Source: Eubacterium sp. ER2
Lineage (GTDB): Bacteria > Bacillota > Clostridia > Lachnospirales > Lachnospiraceae
NCBI RefSeq assembly: GCF_000765215.1
Contig: NZ_JPJE01000018.1
Coordinates: 186,001 to 250,000 of the forward strand
DNA: 64,000 nt
Direction: 5' to 3'
This document shows positions 54,959-63,052 of this stretch, piece by piece. The position numbers and the translations under genes are program-made. The notes beneath the pieces were generated by a model. The model was not told the DNA's origin. It saw only the letters and a program-made list of their open reading frames with translations, and made no database searches. Numbering within the stretch: position 1 is the stretch's first letter; each line of letters begins with the position of its first letter.

Positions 54959-57052
54959 CTAGATGATGCCAAAGAGCAGCTTTCCGTAAGTCGGGAATGG
55001 CCATACAGATGTGTCTGTCATGGTCTCCAGCAGATCCACGTCGCCGCGGAGGGCGTCCATGGCCGGGATGACCATATCTCTGTAGTAGAAGGCCTCCTTC
55101 TCGAAATCGGAAATGGTTCCTGCCTCGCTGACAACCCTCTTCAATGTCTCCAGCTTCTCGTAGGCGGAAGCAGTGAGAGAGGAGATCTTCTTGACTGTGC
55201 TGTATTCATAGGATGTGTCGATCTCAGCTCCGAGAGAGCGCTTTGCGAGTACAGTATCCGTGAGTGAGTGTGCGTATCCACTGACTGCCGGGAGGATATC
55301 CCGCTCAGCCATCTCGGCCATGGTCAGGGCCTCGATGTGCAGCACCTTCACGTAATTTTCCATCATGATCTCATAGCGGGACTGCATTTCTTCCTCGCTG
55401 AACACCTTGTGGGAGGTGAACAGCTTCACGTTTTTCTCGTGGAGGAAGCAGGGCAGTGCATCCGGCGTGGTGCGCAGGTTCAGAAGACCTCTCTTTTCGG
55501 CCTCCTCAAGCCATGCGTCGTCGTAGCCGTTTCCGTTGAAGATGATCCGCTTGTGGTCCCGGATCGTATCCCGTATCAGGTCGTGGAGGGCGGTCTCGAA
55601 ATCGTCCGCGCTCTCCAGGATGTCGGCGAACTGCTTCAGCTCTTCTGCCACCGCTGTGTTCAGGATCACGTTGGGGCCTGAGATGGAAGCGGAGGAGCCC
55701 AGCATACGGAACTCAAATTTATTTCCGGTAAAGGCAAAGGGTGATGTCCTGTTCCGGTCTGTGGAGTCCTTGGGGAACTTGGGAAGAACGTGTACGCCGA
55801 CACGCATCAGCTCTTTTTCCTTTCCGTCGTAGGACTCTTCGTTTTCAATGGCCTTGAGGATTTCGGTCAGCTCATCGCCCAGGAACATGGAGATGACTGC
55901 CGGCGGCGCCTCGTTGGCGCCCAGTCTGTGGTCGTTTCCGGCTGAAGCGGCGGACAGGCGCAGGAGATCCTGGTACTCATCTACAGCCTTGATGACCGCG
56001 CAGAGGAAGAGGAGGAACTGAGCGTTCTCGGAGGGCGTGTCGCCGGGCTCAAGGAGATTGATGCCGGTGTCCGTGGAGATAGACCAGTTGTTGTGCTTGC
56101 CGCTTCCGTTGATGCCTTCAAAGGGCTTCTCGTGGAGAAGGCAGACAAGGTCGTGCTTCTTGGCGATCCGCTGCATCAGCTCCATCATCAGCTGGTTGTG
56201 GTCTGTGGCAATGTTGGTAGTGGTGAAGATGGGCGCCAGCTCGTGCTGTGCGGGAGCCACCTCGTTGTGTTCTGTCTTGGCCAGGATTCCCAGCTTCCAG
56301 AGTTCTTCATTGAGTTCCTTCATATATGCCTGGACGCGGGATTTGATGGTGCCGAAGTAGTGGTCCTCCAGTTCCTGGCCCTTGGGAGCGGATGCTCCGA
56401 AGAGGGTCCTGCCGGTGTAGATCAGGTCTTTTCTTTCCTCATAATACTTTTTATCTACCAGGAAATATTCCTGCTCCGGGCCTACCGTTGTCTTTACGGA
56501 TTTTACATCCTCATTTCCGAAGAGGTGCACAACCCGGAGGGCCTGGCGGTTGATGGCCTGCATGCTCCGCAAAAGAGGCGTTTTCTTGTCGAGCGCGTGG
56601 CCGCTGTAGGAGCAGAAGGCCGTGGGAATGCACAGGACACCGTTCTTGATGAAGGCGTAGGCTGTGGGGTCCCAGGCTGTGTATCCTCTGGCCTCAAAGG
56701 TGGCCCGAAGTCCTCCCGACGGGAAGGAGGAGGCGTCCGGTTCACCCTGCACCAGCTCTTTGCCGGAAAATTCCATGATGACTTTTCCGTCCACATCCGG
56801 GCTGATGAAGCTGTCGTGCTTTTCCGCTGTTATGCCTGTCATGGGCTGGAACCAGTGGGTGTAGTGTGTGACTCCCTTTTCAATCGCCCAGTCTTTCATG
56901 GCGTTGGCGACTACGTTGGCAATATTTATGTCCAGGCTCCTTCCGTCTTTCATTGTACGCTGAAGCTGCTTGAAGGTCTCCTTTGGAAGGCGTTCCTTCA
57001 TGACAGACTCATCAAAAACCATTGAACCAAATTTTTCTGCTGCTGTACTCAT
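54959..57052 (-). CDS. glnN: Glutamine synthetase type III
   Basis: 697-aa GSIII; makes glutamine from glutamate, ammonia and ATP as a dodecamer. GSIII motifs are visible: [20 protein letters not shown] near the start, [28 protein letters not shown], and [18 protein letters not shown]. The ATG at 57052 was chosen because AAAAGGAG is 10 bases upstream; the longer frame runs through the leader. First gene of the reverse-strand operon; its ~215-base leader contains two terminators (see control region). Confidence 0.95.
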   Translation of the reverse strand: MSTAAEKFGSMVFDESVMKERLPKETFKQLQRTMKDGRSLDINIANVVANAMKDWAIEKGVTHYTHWFQPMTGITAEKHDSFISPDVDGKVIMEFSGKELVQGEPDASSFPSGGLRATFEARGYTAWDPTAYAFIKNGVLCIPTAFCSYSGHALDKKTPLLRSMQAINRQALRVVHLFGNEDVKSVKTTVGPEQEYFLVDKKYYEERKDLIYTGRTLFGASAPKGQELEDHYFGTIKSRVQAYMKELNEELWKLGILAKTEHNEVAPAQHELAPIFTTTNIATDHNQLMMELMQRIAKKHDLVCLLHEKPFEGINGSGKHNNWSISTDTGINLLEPGDTPSENAQFLLFLCAVIKAVDEYQDLLRLSAASAGNDHRLGANEAPPAVISMFLGDELTEILKAIENEESYDGKEKELMRVGVHVLPKFPKDSTDRNRTSPFAFTGNKFEFRMLGSSASISGPNVILNTAVAEELKQFADILESADDFETALHDLIRDTIRDHKRIIFNGNGYDDAWLEEAEKRGLLNLRTTPDALPCFLHEKNVKLFTSHKVFSEEEMQSRYEIMMENYVKVLHIEALTMAEMAERDILPAVSGYAHSLTDTVLAKRSLGAEIDTSYEYSTVKKISSLTASAYEKLETLKRVVSEAGTISDFEKEAFYYRDMVIPAMDALRGDVDLLETMTDTSVWPFPTYGKLLFGII

Positions 57053-57123
57053 GACTCTCAAACTCCTTTTCATTTTTATTTGGATTTGATGTGTGCGGCC
57101 CAGGCCGCAAGGATAAAATAAAT

Positions 57124-57198
57124 AAAAAAGAGCGGCAGTGGAACTCCTCCATCCCGATATGGCCATTTCTCAGGGTGGAAAAGCGACTCCATTGCCGC
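57124..57198 (-). terminator. GSIII leader terminator 2 (proximal to the gene)
   Basis: On the reverse strand GCGGCA (57198-57193) pairs with TGCCGC (57137-57132). An inner TGGA/TCCA extends it past one mismatch, and CTTTTTT follows. The large loop contains a second stem (TCCACCC with GGG-TGGA). Confidence 0.72.
57183..57198 (-). promoter_or_regulatory. Putative ANTAR-target hairpin, GSIII site 2
   Basis: GCGGC-AATGGA-GTCGC on the reverse strand: 5-bp stem and a hexaloop with A1 and G4. It overlaps the 5' arm of leader terminator 2, so the two folds exclude each other. Confidence 0.6.
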
Positions 57199-57212
57199 GT
57201 ACACAAAGTAAA

Positions 57213-57258
57213 AGAAAAAACGGCGCGCAGAAAAAAGGGGTATTCCTGCGACGCCGTT
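57213..57258 (-). terminator. GSIII leader terminator 1 (promoter-proximal)
   Basis: On the reverse strand AACGGCG (57258-57252) pairs with CGCCGTT (57225-57219), extended by GCAG/CTGC, and followed by a T-run. Confidence 0.8.
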
Positions 57259-57262
57259 GCCG
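57249..57262 (-). promoter_or_regulatory. Putative ANTAR-target hairpin, GSIII site 1
   Basis: CGGC-AACGGC-GTCG on the reverse strand: 4-bp stem, hexaloop with A1 and G4. It overlaps the 5' arm of leader terminator 1. AAAGAA lies directly upstream (57268-57263), near the predicted transcription start. Confidence 0.6.
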
Positions 57263-57275
57263 TTCTTTGCATATG

Positions 57276-57304
57276 ACTATACTGCCGTGATAAAGATTTG
57301 TCAA
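57276..57304 (-). promoter_or_regulatory. Sigma-A promoter for GSIII-asnB-gltB-gltD
   Basis: Reverse strand: perfect TTGACA (57304-57299), 17 bases, TATAGT (57281-57276). Confidence 0.78.
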
Positions 57305-57356
57305 ATGTTTTCTTGTATTTATTTTCGTACAATCCGCCCGGCCGGCCCGACAGAAG

Positions 57357-57385
57357 TTGACACAGAAAAGGAAATCCGCTATATT
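57357..57385 (+). promoter_or_regulatory. Sigma-A promoter for glnA-ANTAR
   Basis: Perfect TTGACA (57357-57362), 17 bases, TATATT (57380-57385). Confidence 0.78.
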
Positions 57386-57404
57386 TTCTACTGTAAAGAA
57401 TAGT

Positions 57405-57418
57405 GGGCAAAGGCGTTC
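57405..57418 (+). promoter_or_regulatory. Putative ANTAR-target hairpin, glnA site
   Basis: GGGC-AAAGGC-GTTC: a weak 4-bp stem (two G-T pairs) and a hexaloop with A1 and G4. It overlaps the 5' arm of the glnA leader terminator. An upstream AAAGAA (57395-57400) also fits the A1/G4 loop rule and could form a first hairpin with a poor stem. Confidence 0.55.
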
Positions 57419-57479
57419 ATCTGAGGCAGGGAAAGTTTTCGCGGCTGTGAGAGCTTTCTCTTTCAGAAGACGCCTTTTT
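57410..57479 (+). terminator. glnA leader terminator (attenuator)
   Basis: AAGGCGT (57410-57416) pairs with ACGCCTT (57470-57476); inner TCTGA/TCAGA and GAAAG/CTTTC stems lie within; the T-run ends at 57479. It lies in the leader, 33 bases before the glnA start, so it would block glnA unless antiterminated. Confidence 0.78.
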
Positions 57480-57512
57480 ATCATATATTAAGATGTAAGA
57501 GGAGGTAAGAAT

Positions 57513-58739
57513 ATGGACATGTATCAATATGAAAAGGTCATGACATTTGTGGATGAGGAGGATGTAAAATTCATCCGTCTGGCCTTTTTTGACGCCTTTG
57601 GCGTGCAGAAAAATATTTCCATCATGTCAGGCCAGCTGGAGAGGGCCTTCAAGGAGGGGATCTCTTTCGACGCGTCGGCTGTGGCCGGATTTGACAGTGA
57701 GGTGAAGAGCGACCTCTTTCTCCACCCGGATCCGTCCACCTTTTCTATTCTGCCGTGGCGTCCGTCCACAGGGCGGGTGGCCAGGATGTACTGCGACATC
57801 CGCTATCCGGACGGGACGATCTACGAGAAAGACAGCCGCTATATATTAAAGAAGGCAGTGGAGAAGGCAAGGGAAAAGGGACTGAAGATCGATTTCGGGA
57901 CAGAGGTGGAGTTCTACCTCTTTAATACAGACGAGCAGGGCAGCCCGACCAAGATCCCCTTTGACATGGCCGGATACATGGATGTGGCCCCGGAGGACAA
58001 GGGGGAGAACATTCGCAGGGAGATCTGTTTCACCCTTATTGATATGGGTATTGAGCCGGAGGCTTCTCACCACGAGGAGGGGCCCGGCCAGAATGAGATC
58101 GACTTCCAGTACAGTGATCCCCTCACAGCGGCGGACAACACGGCCACCTTCAAGTGGGTGGTGAGCACAGCGGCCATGGGGAACGGCCTTTACGCCGACT
58201 TCTCTCCAAAGCCCATCAAGGAATATGCGGGAAACGGCATGCATATCAATATGTCAGTGAGATGTGAGGACGGGTCGGACTGCAACGGCCAGTTCATGAC
58301 AGGCATCCTGGAGCACATAAGGGACATTACCCTGTTTTTAAATCCATCCGAGGATTCCTACAGGAGGCTGGGTGAGAAGAAGGCTCCCAAGTATGTGACC
58401 TGGTCCCCGGAGAACCGCTCCCAGCTGATCCGGATCCCGGCGGTGAAGAACAAAAGGAAGCGGATCGAGCTTCGCTCCCCTGACCCCACGGCCAATCCCT
58501 ATCTGGCCTTCGCCCTCCTCATCTACGCCGGGATGGACGGCATCGAGAGAAAGCTGCCCCTCCAGAAGCCGGCCAATGTCAATCTGTACACGGCGGACCA
58601 CAAGGTGACGGATCAGCTCAGGAAGCTGCCGGAGAGCCGCGGGGAGGCCTGGGATGCGGCGACTGCAAGCGCCCTGGTAAAGAAGGTGCTGCCAGAGGCT
58701 TATCTGGACGTTTACAAGAACCCGCCGAAGACACGCTGA
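57513..58739 (+). CDS. glnA: Glutamine synthetase type I-like protein
   Basis: 408-aa GSI-family protein, about 30-40 residues shorter than usual. Metal and substrate residues that can be matched by eye are kept: EVEFYLF, HHEEGPGQNE, GNGMH, NRSQLIRIP, and KRIELRSPDPTANPYLAF. Differences: the loop that normally reads GYEAP reads EKKAP, so the flap Glu directly before Ala-Pro is Lys. The second His of the GMHxH motif is Asn. A segment after that motif is missing. It may be a functional short GS, a GS acting on another amine, or a sensor. AGAGGAGG precedes the ATG. The ANTAR regulator follows 37 bases later. Confidence 0.85.
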   Translation: MDMYQYEKVMTFVDEEDVKFIRLAFFDAFGVQKNISIMSGQLERAFKEGISFDASAVAGFDSEVKSDLFLHPDPSTFSILPWRPSTGRVARMYCDIRYPDGTIYEKDSRYILKKAVEKAREKGLKIDFGTEVEFYLFNTDEQGSPTKIPFDMAGYMDVAPEDKGENIRREICFTLIDMGIEPEASHHEEGPGQNEIDFQYSDPLTAADNTATFKWVVSTAAMGNGLYADFSPKPIKEYAGNGMHINMSVRCEDGSDCNGQFMTGILEHIRDITLFLNPSEDSYRRLGEKKAPKYVTWSPENRSQLIRIPAVKNKRKRIELRSPDPTANPYLAFALLIYAGMDGIERKLPLQKPANVNLYTADHKVTDQLRKLPESRGEAWDAATASALVKKVLPEAYLDVYKNPPKTR

Positions 58740-58776
58740 CAGATACATTGACAAGGATAAAGGAGTGGGAAAGAAC

Positions 58777-59358
58777 ATGACAGCAGAAAAAGAGGCATAC
58801 CGCATCCTGGTGGCTTCTGCGTCAGACAAGATGGTCTCAGTTGTAAGGGATGTGCTCCCGGGCCCCCAGTACAGGGATATTTCCTACGTGTCCACCATGG
58901 GGGACGCCAAGCGTATGCTGGTCAGCCATATCTGTGATATTCTCATCATCAACACGCCGCTGAAGGACGACTTCGGCATACAGTCCGCTATCGATATAGC
59001 GGAGCAGCACGAGACGGGAATTCTCCTGCTGGTCAAAGCGGAGATGTACGAGCAGGTGTCCTCCCAGGTGGAGGACTACGGCATCGTCACCCTGGCCAGG
59101 CCCACCACAAGGCAGAGCCTCTACGCGTCCGTGAAGATGCTCAGCGCTGTCCAGATGAAGATAAAGAAGCTGGAGAAGGATATGCGCAGGCTGAAGGAGC
59201 GGATGCAGGAGCAGCAGACCATTGACAGGGCCAAGTGGATTCTGGTGGACCAGAGGAAGATGAGCGAGCCGGACGCCCACAGGTACATAGAGAAATCAGC
59301 CATGGACCGGTGCGTCAGGAAGATCCGCATTGCGGAGGAGATTTTGAGAGACAGCTGA
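58777..59358 (+). CDS. ANTAR-domain antitermination regulator with degenerate receiver
   Basis: 193-aa protein. Residues ~8-115 form a receiver-like domain, but the phosphoacceptor position is Asn59 (DILIINTPL) and the conserved Lys-Pro is Arg-Pro, so phosphorylation is unlikely. A coiled coil (~118-145) leads to a C-terminal ANTAR domain (~147-190; AKWILVDQRKMSEPDAHRYI, then MDRCVRKIRIAEEIL), an RNA-binding fold that prevents terminators from forming. The ATG at 58777 follows AAAGGAG by about 11 bases; the GTG at 58765 is an alternative. In operon with glnA. Likely targets are the three leader hairpins in the divergent control region (inference). Confidence 0.88.
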   Translation: MTAEKEAYRILVASASDKMVSVVRDVLPGPQYRDISYVSTMGDAKRMLVSHICDILIINTPLKDDFGIQSAIDIAEQHETGILLLVKAEMYEQVSSQVEDYGIVTLARPTTRQSLYASVKMLSAVQMKIKKLEKDMRRLKERMQEQQTIDRAKWILVDQRKMSEPDAHRYIEKSAMDRCVRKIRIAEEILRDS

Positions 59359-59392
59359 CAGCCATTGAAGACAGGCAGCCATTTATTACCAG

Positions 59393-59420
59393 TGTAAAAG
59401 TTTTCCTCCTTCGCATACTA
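59393..59420 (+). promoter_or_regulatory. Putative forespore (sigma-G/F type) promoter for spoIVB
   Basis: CATACTA (59414-59420) matches the sigma-G -10 pattern. TGTAAA (59393-59398), 15 bases upstream, is a poor -35. spoIVB is a forespore gene in Bacillus. An inverted repeat CGCCCT/AGGGCG follows at 59430-59448. Confidence 0.4.
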
Positions 59421-59467
59421 ACGATAAAACGCCCTCACAGGAAGGGCGGCAGTATGGAGACGATAGT

Positions 59468-60535
59468 ATGCGAAGATATTGGTACAGACGAATTTTGATC
59501 ATGATCCTTGTGTTCACCATCTCTGTAGGAGGGAGCTGGTATCTGATCGAGGAGAACAGAGCCGGCCTGGAGAGAGAGGCAAGCGCGGACGCGTCCGGGG
59601 AGCTCCTGATCCCCGGCGGCATGCCGGTGGGCATCTATCTGGAGACAAAAGGGGCCATGGTCCTGGGAACTGAGAAGATCCAGGGCGAGGACGGGCAGGA
59701 GTATGAGCCCGCCGCCAACCTGGTGCAGGAGGGCGACTACATCATCGGGCTGGACGGGGAGGAGATCGACAACAAGTCCCAGCTCGTGGAGGCAGTGGCG
59801 GCACTGGACAAGGAGGAGGTCGTGCTGAAGGTGCGCCGGGATGGCCAGGAGATCGCCATCCGCATGAAAGCTGTGCGGTGCGGAAGGGATGAGTACAAGC
59901 TGGGGATCTGGGTGCGGGACAATGCCCAGGGCCTGGGGACTGTCACCTTTCTAAACGCGGACAGCCAGTTCGGAGCTCTCGGGCACGGGATCCGGGACAC
60001 AGATACCGGAAAGCTCTTAAGCGCTTCGGACGGCCTTCTCTACACAACCAGCATCAAGGACATCAAGAAGGGGAAGGATGGGACGCCGGGGGGCATGGAG
60101 GGCGTCATTATCTATAACAATTACAATATCCTGGGGACCATCACCCAGAACACGGAGGACGGCATATACGGCACCCTGGACAGGATCGACGCTCTCTTCA
60201 CGGATACGCAGCCCCTGGAGGCGGCTGTGGATGAGAGCCAGATAGAGGAGGGGGAGGCTACCATCCGATGCGCGGTCAGCGGCCAGGTGGAGGATTACAG
60301 CATTCGTATTACAAAAGTTGACAGGAACGCCCAGGAAGCGAACAAAGAGATTTTGCTGGAGGTGACGGACGAGAAGCTGCTGGAGCTCACCGGCGGCATC
60401 GTCCAGGGCATGAGCGGCAGCCCCATTATCCAGAACAGACGGCTCATCGGGGCAGTGACCCACGTGTTCGTGAACAACCCGAAGGAGGGCTACGCCATTT
60501 TTGTCCAGGATATGTTGAAACATATCGAAAGGTAA
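59468..60535 (+). CDS. spoIVB: SpoIVB peptidase
   Basis: 355-aa forespore serine peptidase (family S55) secreted into the intermembrane space to trigger pro-sigma-K processing. N-terminal membrane anchor (~8-27), PDZ domain (~60-140), then the peptidase: His in ALGHGI (~172) and the catalytic Ser in GMSGSPI (~316). GGAG precedes the ATG. It is followed by spo0A as in Bacillus, but recN is not next to it on the other side. Confidence 0.94.
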   Translation: MRRYWYRRILIMILVFTISVGGSWYLIEENRAGLEREASADASGELLIPGGMPVGIYLETKGAMVLGTEKIQGEDGQEYEPAANLVQEGDYIIGLDGEEIDNKSQLVEAVAALDKEEVVLKVRRDGQEIAIRMKAVRCGRDEYKLGIWVRDNAQGLGTVTFLNADSQFGALGHGIRDTDTGKLLSASDGLLYTTSIKDIKKGKDGTPGGMEGVIIYNNYNILGTITQNTEDGIYGTLDRIDALFTDTQPLEAAVDESQIEEGEATIRCAVSGQVEDYSIRITKVDRNAQEANKEILLEVTDEKLLELTGGIVQGMSGSPIIQNRRLIGAVTHVFVNNPKEGYAIFVQDMLKHIER

Positions 60536-60551
60536 GAAAACAGGAAGAAGG

Positions 60552-60558
60552 TGTCGAG
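60552..60558 (+). promoter_or_regulatory. 0A-box-like element upstream of spo0A
   Basis: TGTCGAG differs in one base from the Spo0A-binding consensus (TGTCGAA). It lies 20 bases upstream of the -35 box and may allow autoregulation. Confidence 0.4.
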
Positions 60559-60577
60559 ATCTTCCGACTTCAAAACC

Positions 60578-60606
60578 TTGATTTCGCATTTTTGTAATTC
60601 TATAAT
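60578..60606 (+). promoter_or_regulatory. Sigma-A promoter for spo0A
   Basis: TTGATT (60578-60583), 17 bases, perfect TATAAT (60601-60606). An inverted repeat CTTGA/TCAAG (60611-60627) lies over the predicted start site. Confidence 0.72.
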
Positions 60607-60648
60607 TTTCCTTGACAGTTTTTCAAGAACAGATAGGAGGATTATGGA

Positions 60649-61440
60649 ATGGGAGAGATTCGTGTAGCAATCGCCGACGACAATGAGAGAATTCTGGAGC
60701 TGCTTGGCGAAATCATCAGCAGCGACAAGGATTTAAGTCTGGTGGGAAAGGCGGACAACGGTGAGGATATGTGCCGCGTGATCCGGGAGAAGGAGCCGGA
60801 TGTTGTCCTGCTCGATCTGATCATGCCTAAAATGGACGGACTGGGAGTGATGGACGCCGTCAACCATGACAAAACTTTGAAAAAGCGCCCGTATTTTATC
60901 ATAGTGACAGCTGTGGGCCAGGAGAGGATCACGGAGGACGCCTTCAACAAGGGAGCCATGTACTATGTCATGAAGCCCTTTAAAAATGACGTCATCCTGG
61001 AGCGGATCAAGCAGGTCACTCAGAAGGGGAGGACAAGCTATATCCCTGGCACGGATCTGTCCCAGCAGGGCGGCGAAACGCAGGAGCAAAGCCTGGAGAC
61101 GAGAGTGACAGACATGATCCACGAGATTGGTATTCCCGCCCACATCAAGGGGTATCATTACCTGCGGGACGCTATCATGATGGCCGTGGAGGACATGGAC
61201 GTGCTGAACGCGGTGACCAAGGTGCTGTACCCCACAGTCGCCAAGCGCCACCAGACGACGGCCAGCCGGGTGGAGCGGGCTATCCGCCACGCCATTGAGG
61301 TGGCATGGAGCCGAGGGAAGCTGGACACACTGGATGAGCTCTTCGGATACACTGTGAGCAACGGCAAGGGAAAGCCCACAAACTCAGAGTTTATCGCCCT
61401 TATTGCGGACACCCTCCGCCTGGAATATAAAAACAGATAA
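60649..61440 (+). CDS. spo0A: Sporulation master regulator Spo0A
   Basis: 263-aa response regulator. The receiver domain (~5-125) has acidic residues DDN (10-12), the phosphoacceptor Asp56 (LLDLIMP) and the MKPF Lys. The C-terminal DNA-binding domain carries the recognition sequence [18 protein letters not shown], almost invariant in Spo0A. AGGAGG is 8 bases before the ATG at 60649. Confidence 0.97.
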   Translation: MGEIRVAIADDNERILELLGEIISSDKDLSLVGKADNGEDMCRVIREKEPDVVLLDLIMPKMDGLGVMDAVNHDKTLKKRPYFIIVTAVGQERITEDAFNKGAMYYVMKPFKNDVILERIKQVTQKGRTSYIPGTDLSQQGGETQEQSLETRVTDMIHEIGIPAHIKGYHYLRDAIMMAVEDMDVLNAVTKVLYPTVAKRHQTTASRVERAIRHAIEVAWSRGKLDTLDELFGYTVSNGKGKPTNSEFIALIADTLRLEYKNR

Positions 61441-61443
61441 CCC

Positions 61444-61472
61444 TTTTCATCTGAAAAAAAATACGGTATAAT
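61444..61472 (+). promoter_or_regulatory. Putative sigma-A promoter for glgA
   Basis: TTTTCA (61444-61449), 17 bases, perfect TATAAT (61467-61472). Confidence 0.6.
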
Positions 61473-61516
61473 AAGCGTATATACCTAGATACCGTAAGGA
61501 TGGGAGGAAAGATATC

Positions 61517-62953
61517 ATGAAACAAATACTTTTTGCAGCATCGGAGTCCGTGCCCTTTATCAAGACGGGCGGGCTGGCAGACGTAGTCGGGTCTCTGCCG
61601 AAATATTTTGACAAAGAAAAATACGATGTCCGCGTCATGCTGCCAAAATATCTCTGCATAAAAGAGGAGTGGAGAAATCAGCTGCAGTACCGGACGCATT
61701 TTTACATGGACCTGAACTGGAGAACAGAGTACGTAGGAATTCTTGAGTTGCAGTACGAAGGAATTACGTTCTATTTTATAGATAATGAATACTATTTCAG
61801 CGGCTGGGCGCCCTATGGAGATATGTATGCGGATATCGAGAAGTTTGCCTTCTTCTCCAAGGCGGTGCTGAGCGCCCTGCCGGTGATCGGCTTCCGGCCG
61901 GATATCATCCACTGCCATGACTGGCAGACCGGTCTGATCCCCATCTTCCTCGATAATTTCCGCTATGGAAACGAGTATTACCGGGGCATCAAGACAATCA
62001 TGACCATCCACAACCTGAAATTCCAGGGCACCTGGGATACAAAGAGAGTGCAGGATATCACAGGCCTTCCGTCCTACTATTTCGTGCCGGACAAGCTGGA
62101 GGCCTACAAGGATGCCAACTACCTGAAAGGCGGCATCGTTTATGCGGACCGCATTACCACTGTCAGCAGTACATATGCGGAGGAGATCAAGACTCCCTTC
62201 TACGGCGAGAAGCTGGACGGACTGATGAACGCAAGGGCAAACTGCCTCTCAGGTATTGTCAACGGCATTGACTACAATGAGTACAATCCGGAGACAGACA
62301 AGCACATTGCCCGCAATTACTCGGTGAGCAATTTCCGGAAGGAGAAGGTAAAGAATAAGATTGCCCTCCAGGAGGAGCTGGGGCTGGACAAGGACAGCCA
62401 TGTAATGATGATCGGCATTGTTTCCAGACTGACAGATCAGAAGGGCTTTGACCTGATCGACTGTGTACTGGATGAGCTCTGTCAGGACGCCATCCAGATC
62501 GTGGCTCTGGGAACCGGGGAGGCGCGGTACGAGAACATGTTCCGCCATTACGCATGGAAGTATCCGGGAAAGGTTTCCGCGAACATTTACTATTCCGAGC
62601 CCATGTCCCACAAGATCTACGCTTCCTGCGACGCTTTCCTCATGCCCTCCCTCTTTGAGCCCTGCGGCCTGAGCCAGCTCATGAGCCTGCGGTACGGGAC
62701 TCTGCCCATCGTCAGGGAGACAGGCGGACTGAAGGACACGGTGGAGCCCTACAATGAATATGAGAAGACCGGCACCGGCTTCAGCTTCTGCAATTACAAT
62801 GCTCACGAGATGATGGCAACTGTCCGCTATGCGGAGCAGATCTACTACGATCACAAGAGAGACTGGAACAAGATCGTTGAGAGAGCCATGCAGCAGGATT
62901 TCTCATGGAACAATTCCGCAAGACAGTATGAGAAGCTTTACGACGAGCTATAG
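61517..62953 (+). CDS. glgA: Glycogen synthase
   Basis: 478-aa GT5 glycosyltransferase that extends alpha-1,4-glucan from ADP-glucose. The N-terminal ADP-glucose loop is KTGGLADVVGSLP. The HCHDWQTGLIP motif and C-terminal FLMPSLFEPCGLSQLMSLRYG are present. GGGAGGAAAG precedes the ATG. It has its own promoter and terminator; no other glg gene is adjacent. Confidence 0.95.
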   Translation: MKQILFAASESVPFIKTGGLADVVGSLPKYFDKEKYDVRVMLPKYLCIKEEWRNQLQYRTHFYMDLNWRTEYVGILELQYEGITFYFIDNEYYFSGWAPYGDMYADIEKFAFFSKAVLSALPVIGFRPDIIHCHDWQTGLIPIFLDNFRYGNEYYRGIKTIMTIHNLKFQGTWDTKRVQDITGLPSYYFVPDKLEAYKDANYLKGGIVYADRITTVSSTYAEEIKTPFYGEKLDGLMNARANCLSGIVNGIDYNEYNPETDKHIARNYSVSNFRKEKVKNKIALQEELGLDKDSHVMMIGIVSRLTDQKGFDLIDCVLDELCQDAIQIVALGTGEARYENMFRHYAWKYPGKVSANIYYSEPMSHKIYASCDAFLMPSLFEPCGLSQLMSLRYGTLPIVRETGGLKDTVEPYNEYEKTGTGFSFCNYNAHEMMATVRYAEQIYYDHKRDWNKIVERAMQQDFSWNNSARQYEKLYDEL

Positions 62954-62973
62954 AATGTATGACAGGATGATCT

Positions 62974-63014
62974 CAGGCTGCCGCACCTGTTTATCTGGCG
63001 CGGCAGCCTGTTTT
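62974..63014 (+). terminator. Intrinsic terminator after glgA
   Basis: CAGGCTGCCGC (62974-62984) pairs perfectly with GCGGCAGCCTG (63000-63010), followed by TTTT. Confidence 0.88.
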
Positions 63015-63052
63015 GTACAACTACAAGGACAAGAAAGGACACAGAAATCGGG

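Larger units (their letters stand above)
57053..57512. promoter_or_regulatory. Divergent control region for GSIII-asnB-gltBD and glnA-ANTAR
   Basis: 460 bases with two divergent sigma-A promoters whose -35 boxes face each other 52 bases apart. The reverse leader (~57269 to 57053) has two intrinsic terminators in series. The forward leader (~57392 to 57512) has one. The 5' arm of each terminator overlaps a small hairpin with a six-base AANGGN loop. A further hairpin, TGCGGC-CCAG-GCCGCA at 57094-57109, lies just before the GSIII ribosome site. A GC-rich stretch (57335-57349) lies between the promoters. No GlnR/TnrA-type TGTNA-N7-TNACA box was seen. Confidence 0.8.

Noticed and set aside
57305-57356. 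GlnR/TnrA-type operator between the divergent promoters
   Set aside because: No TGTNA-N7-TNACA match. Only a GC-rich patch is present, which I could not assign.
59421-59467. Terminator between the ANTAR gene and spoIVB
   Set aside because: The CGCCCT/AGGGCG hairpin has no T-run and lies downstream of the putative spoIVB promoter, so it is more likely a leader element.
63015-63052. SAM or cobalamin riboswitch before the metH pair
   Set aside because: Only about 38 bases separate the glgA terminator from the gene, too short for either aptamer.
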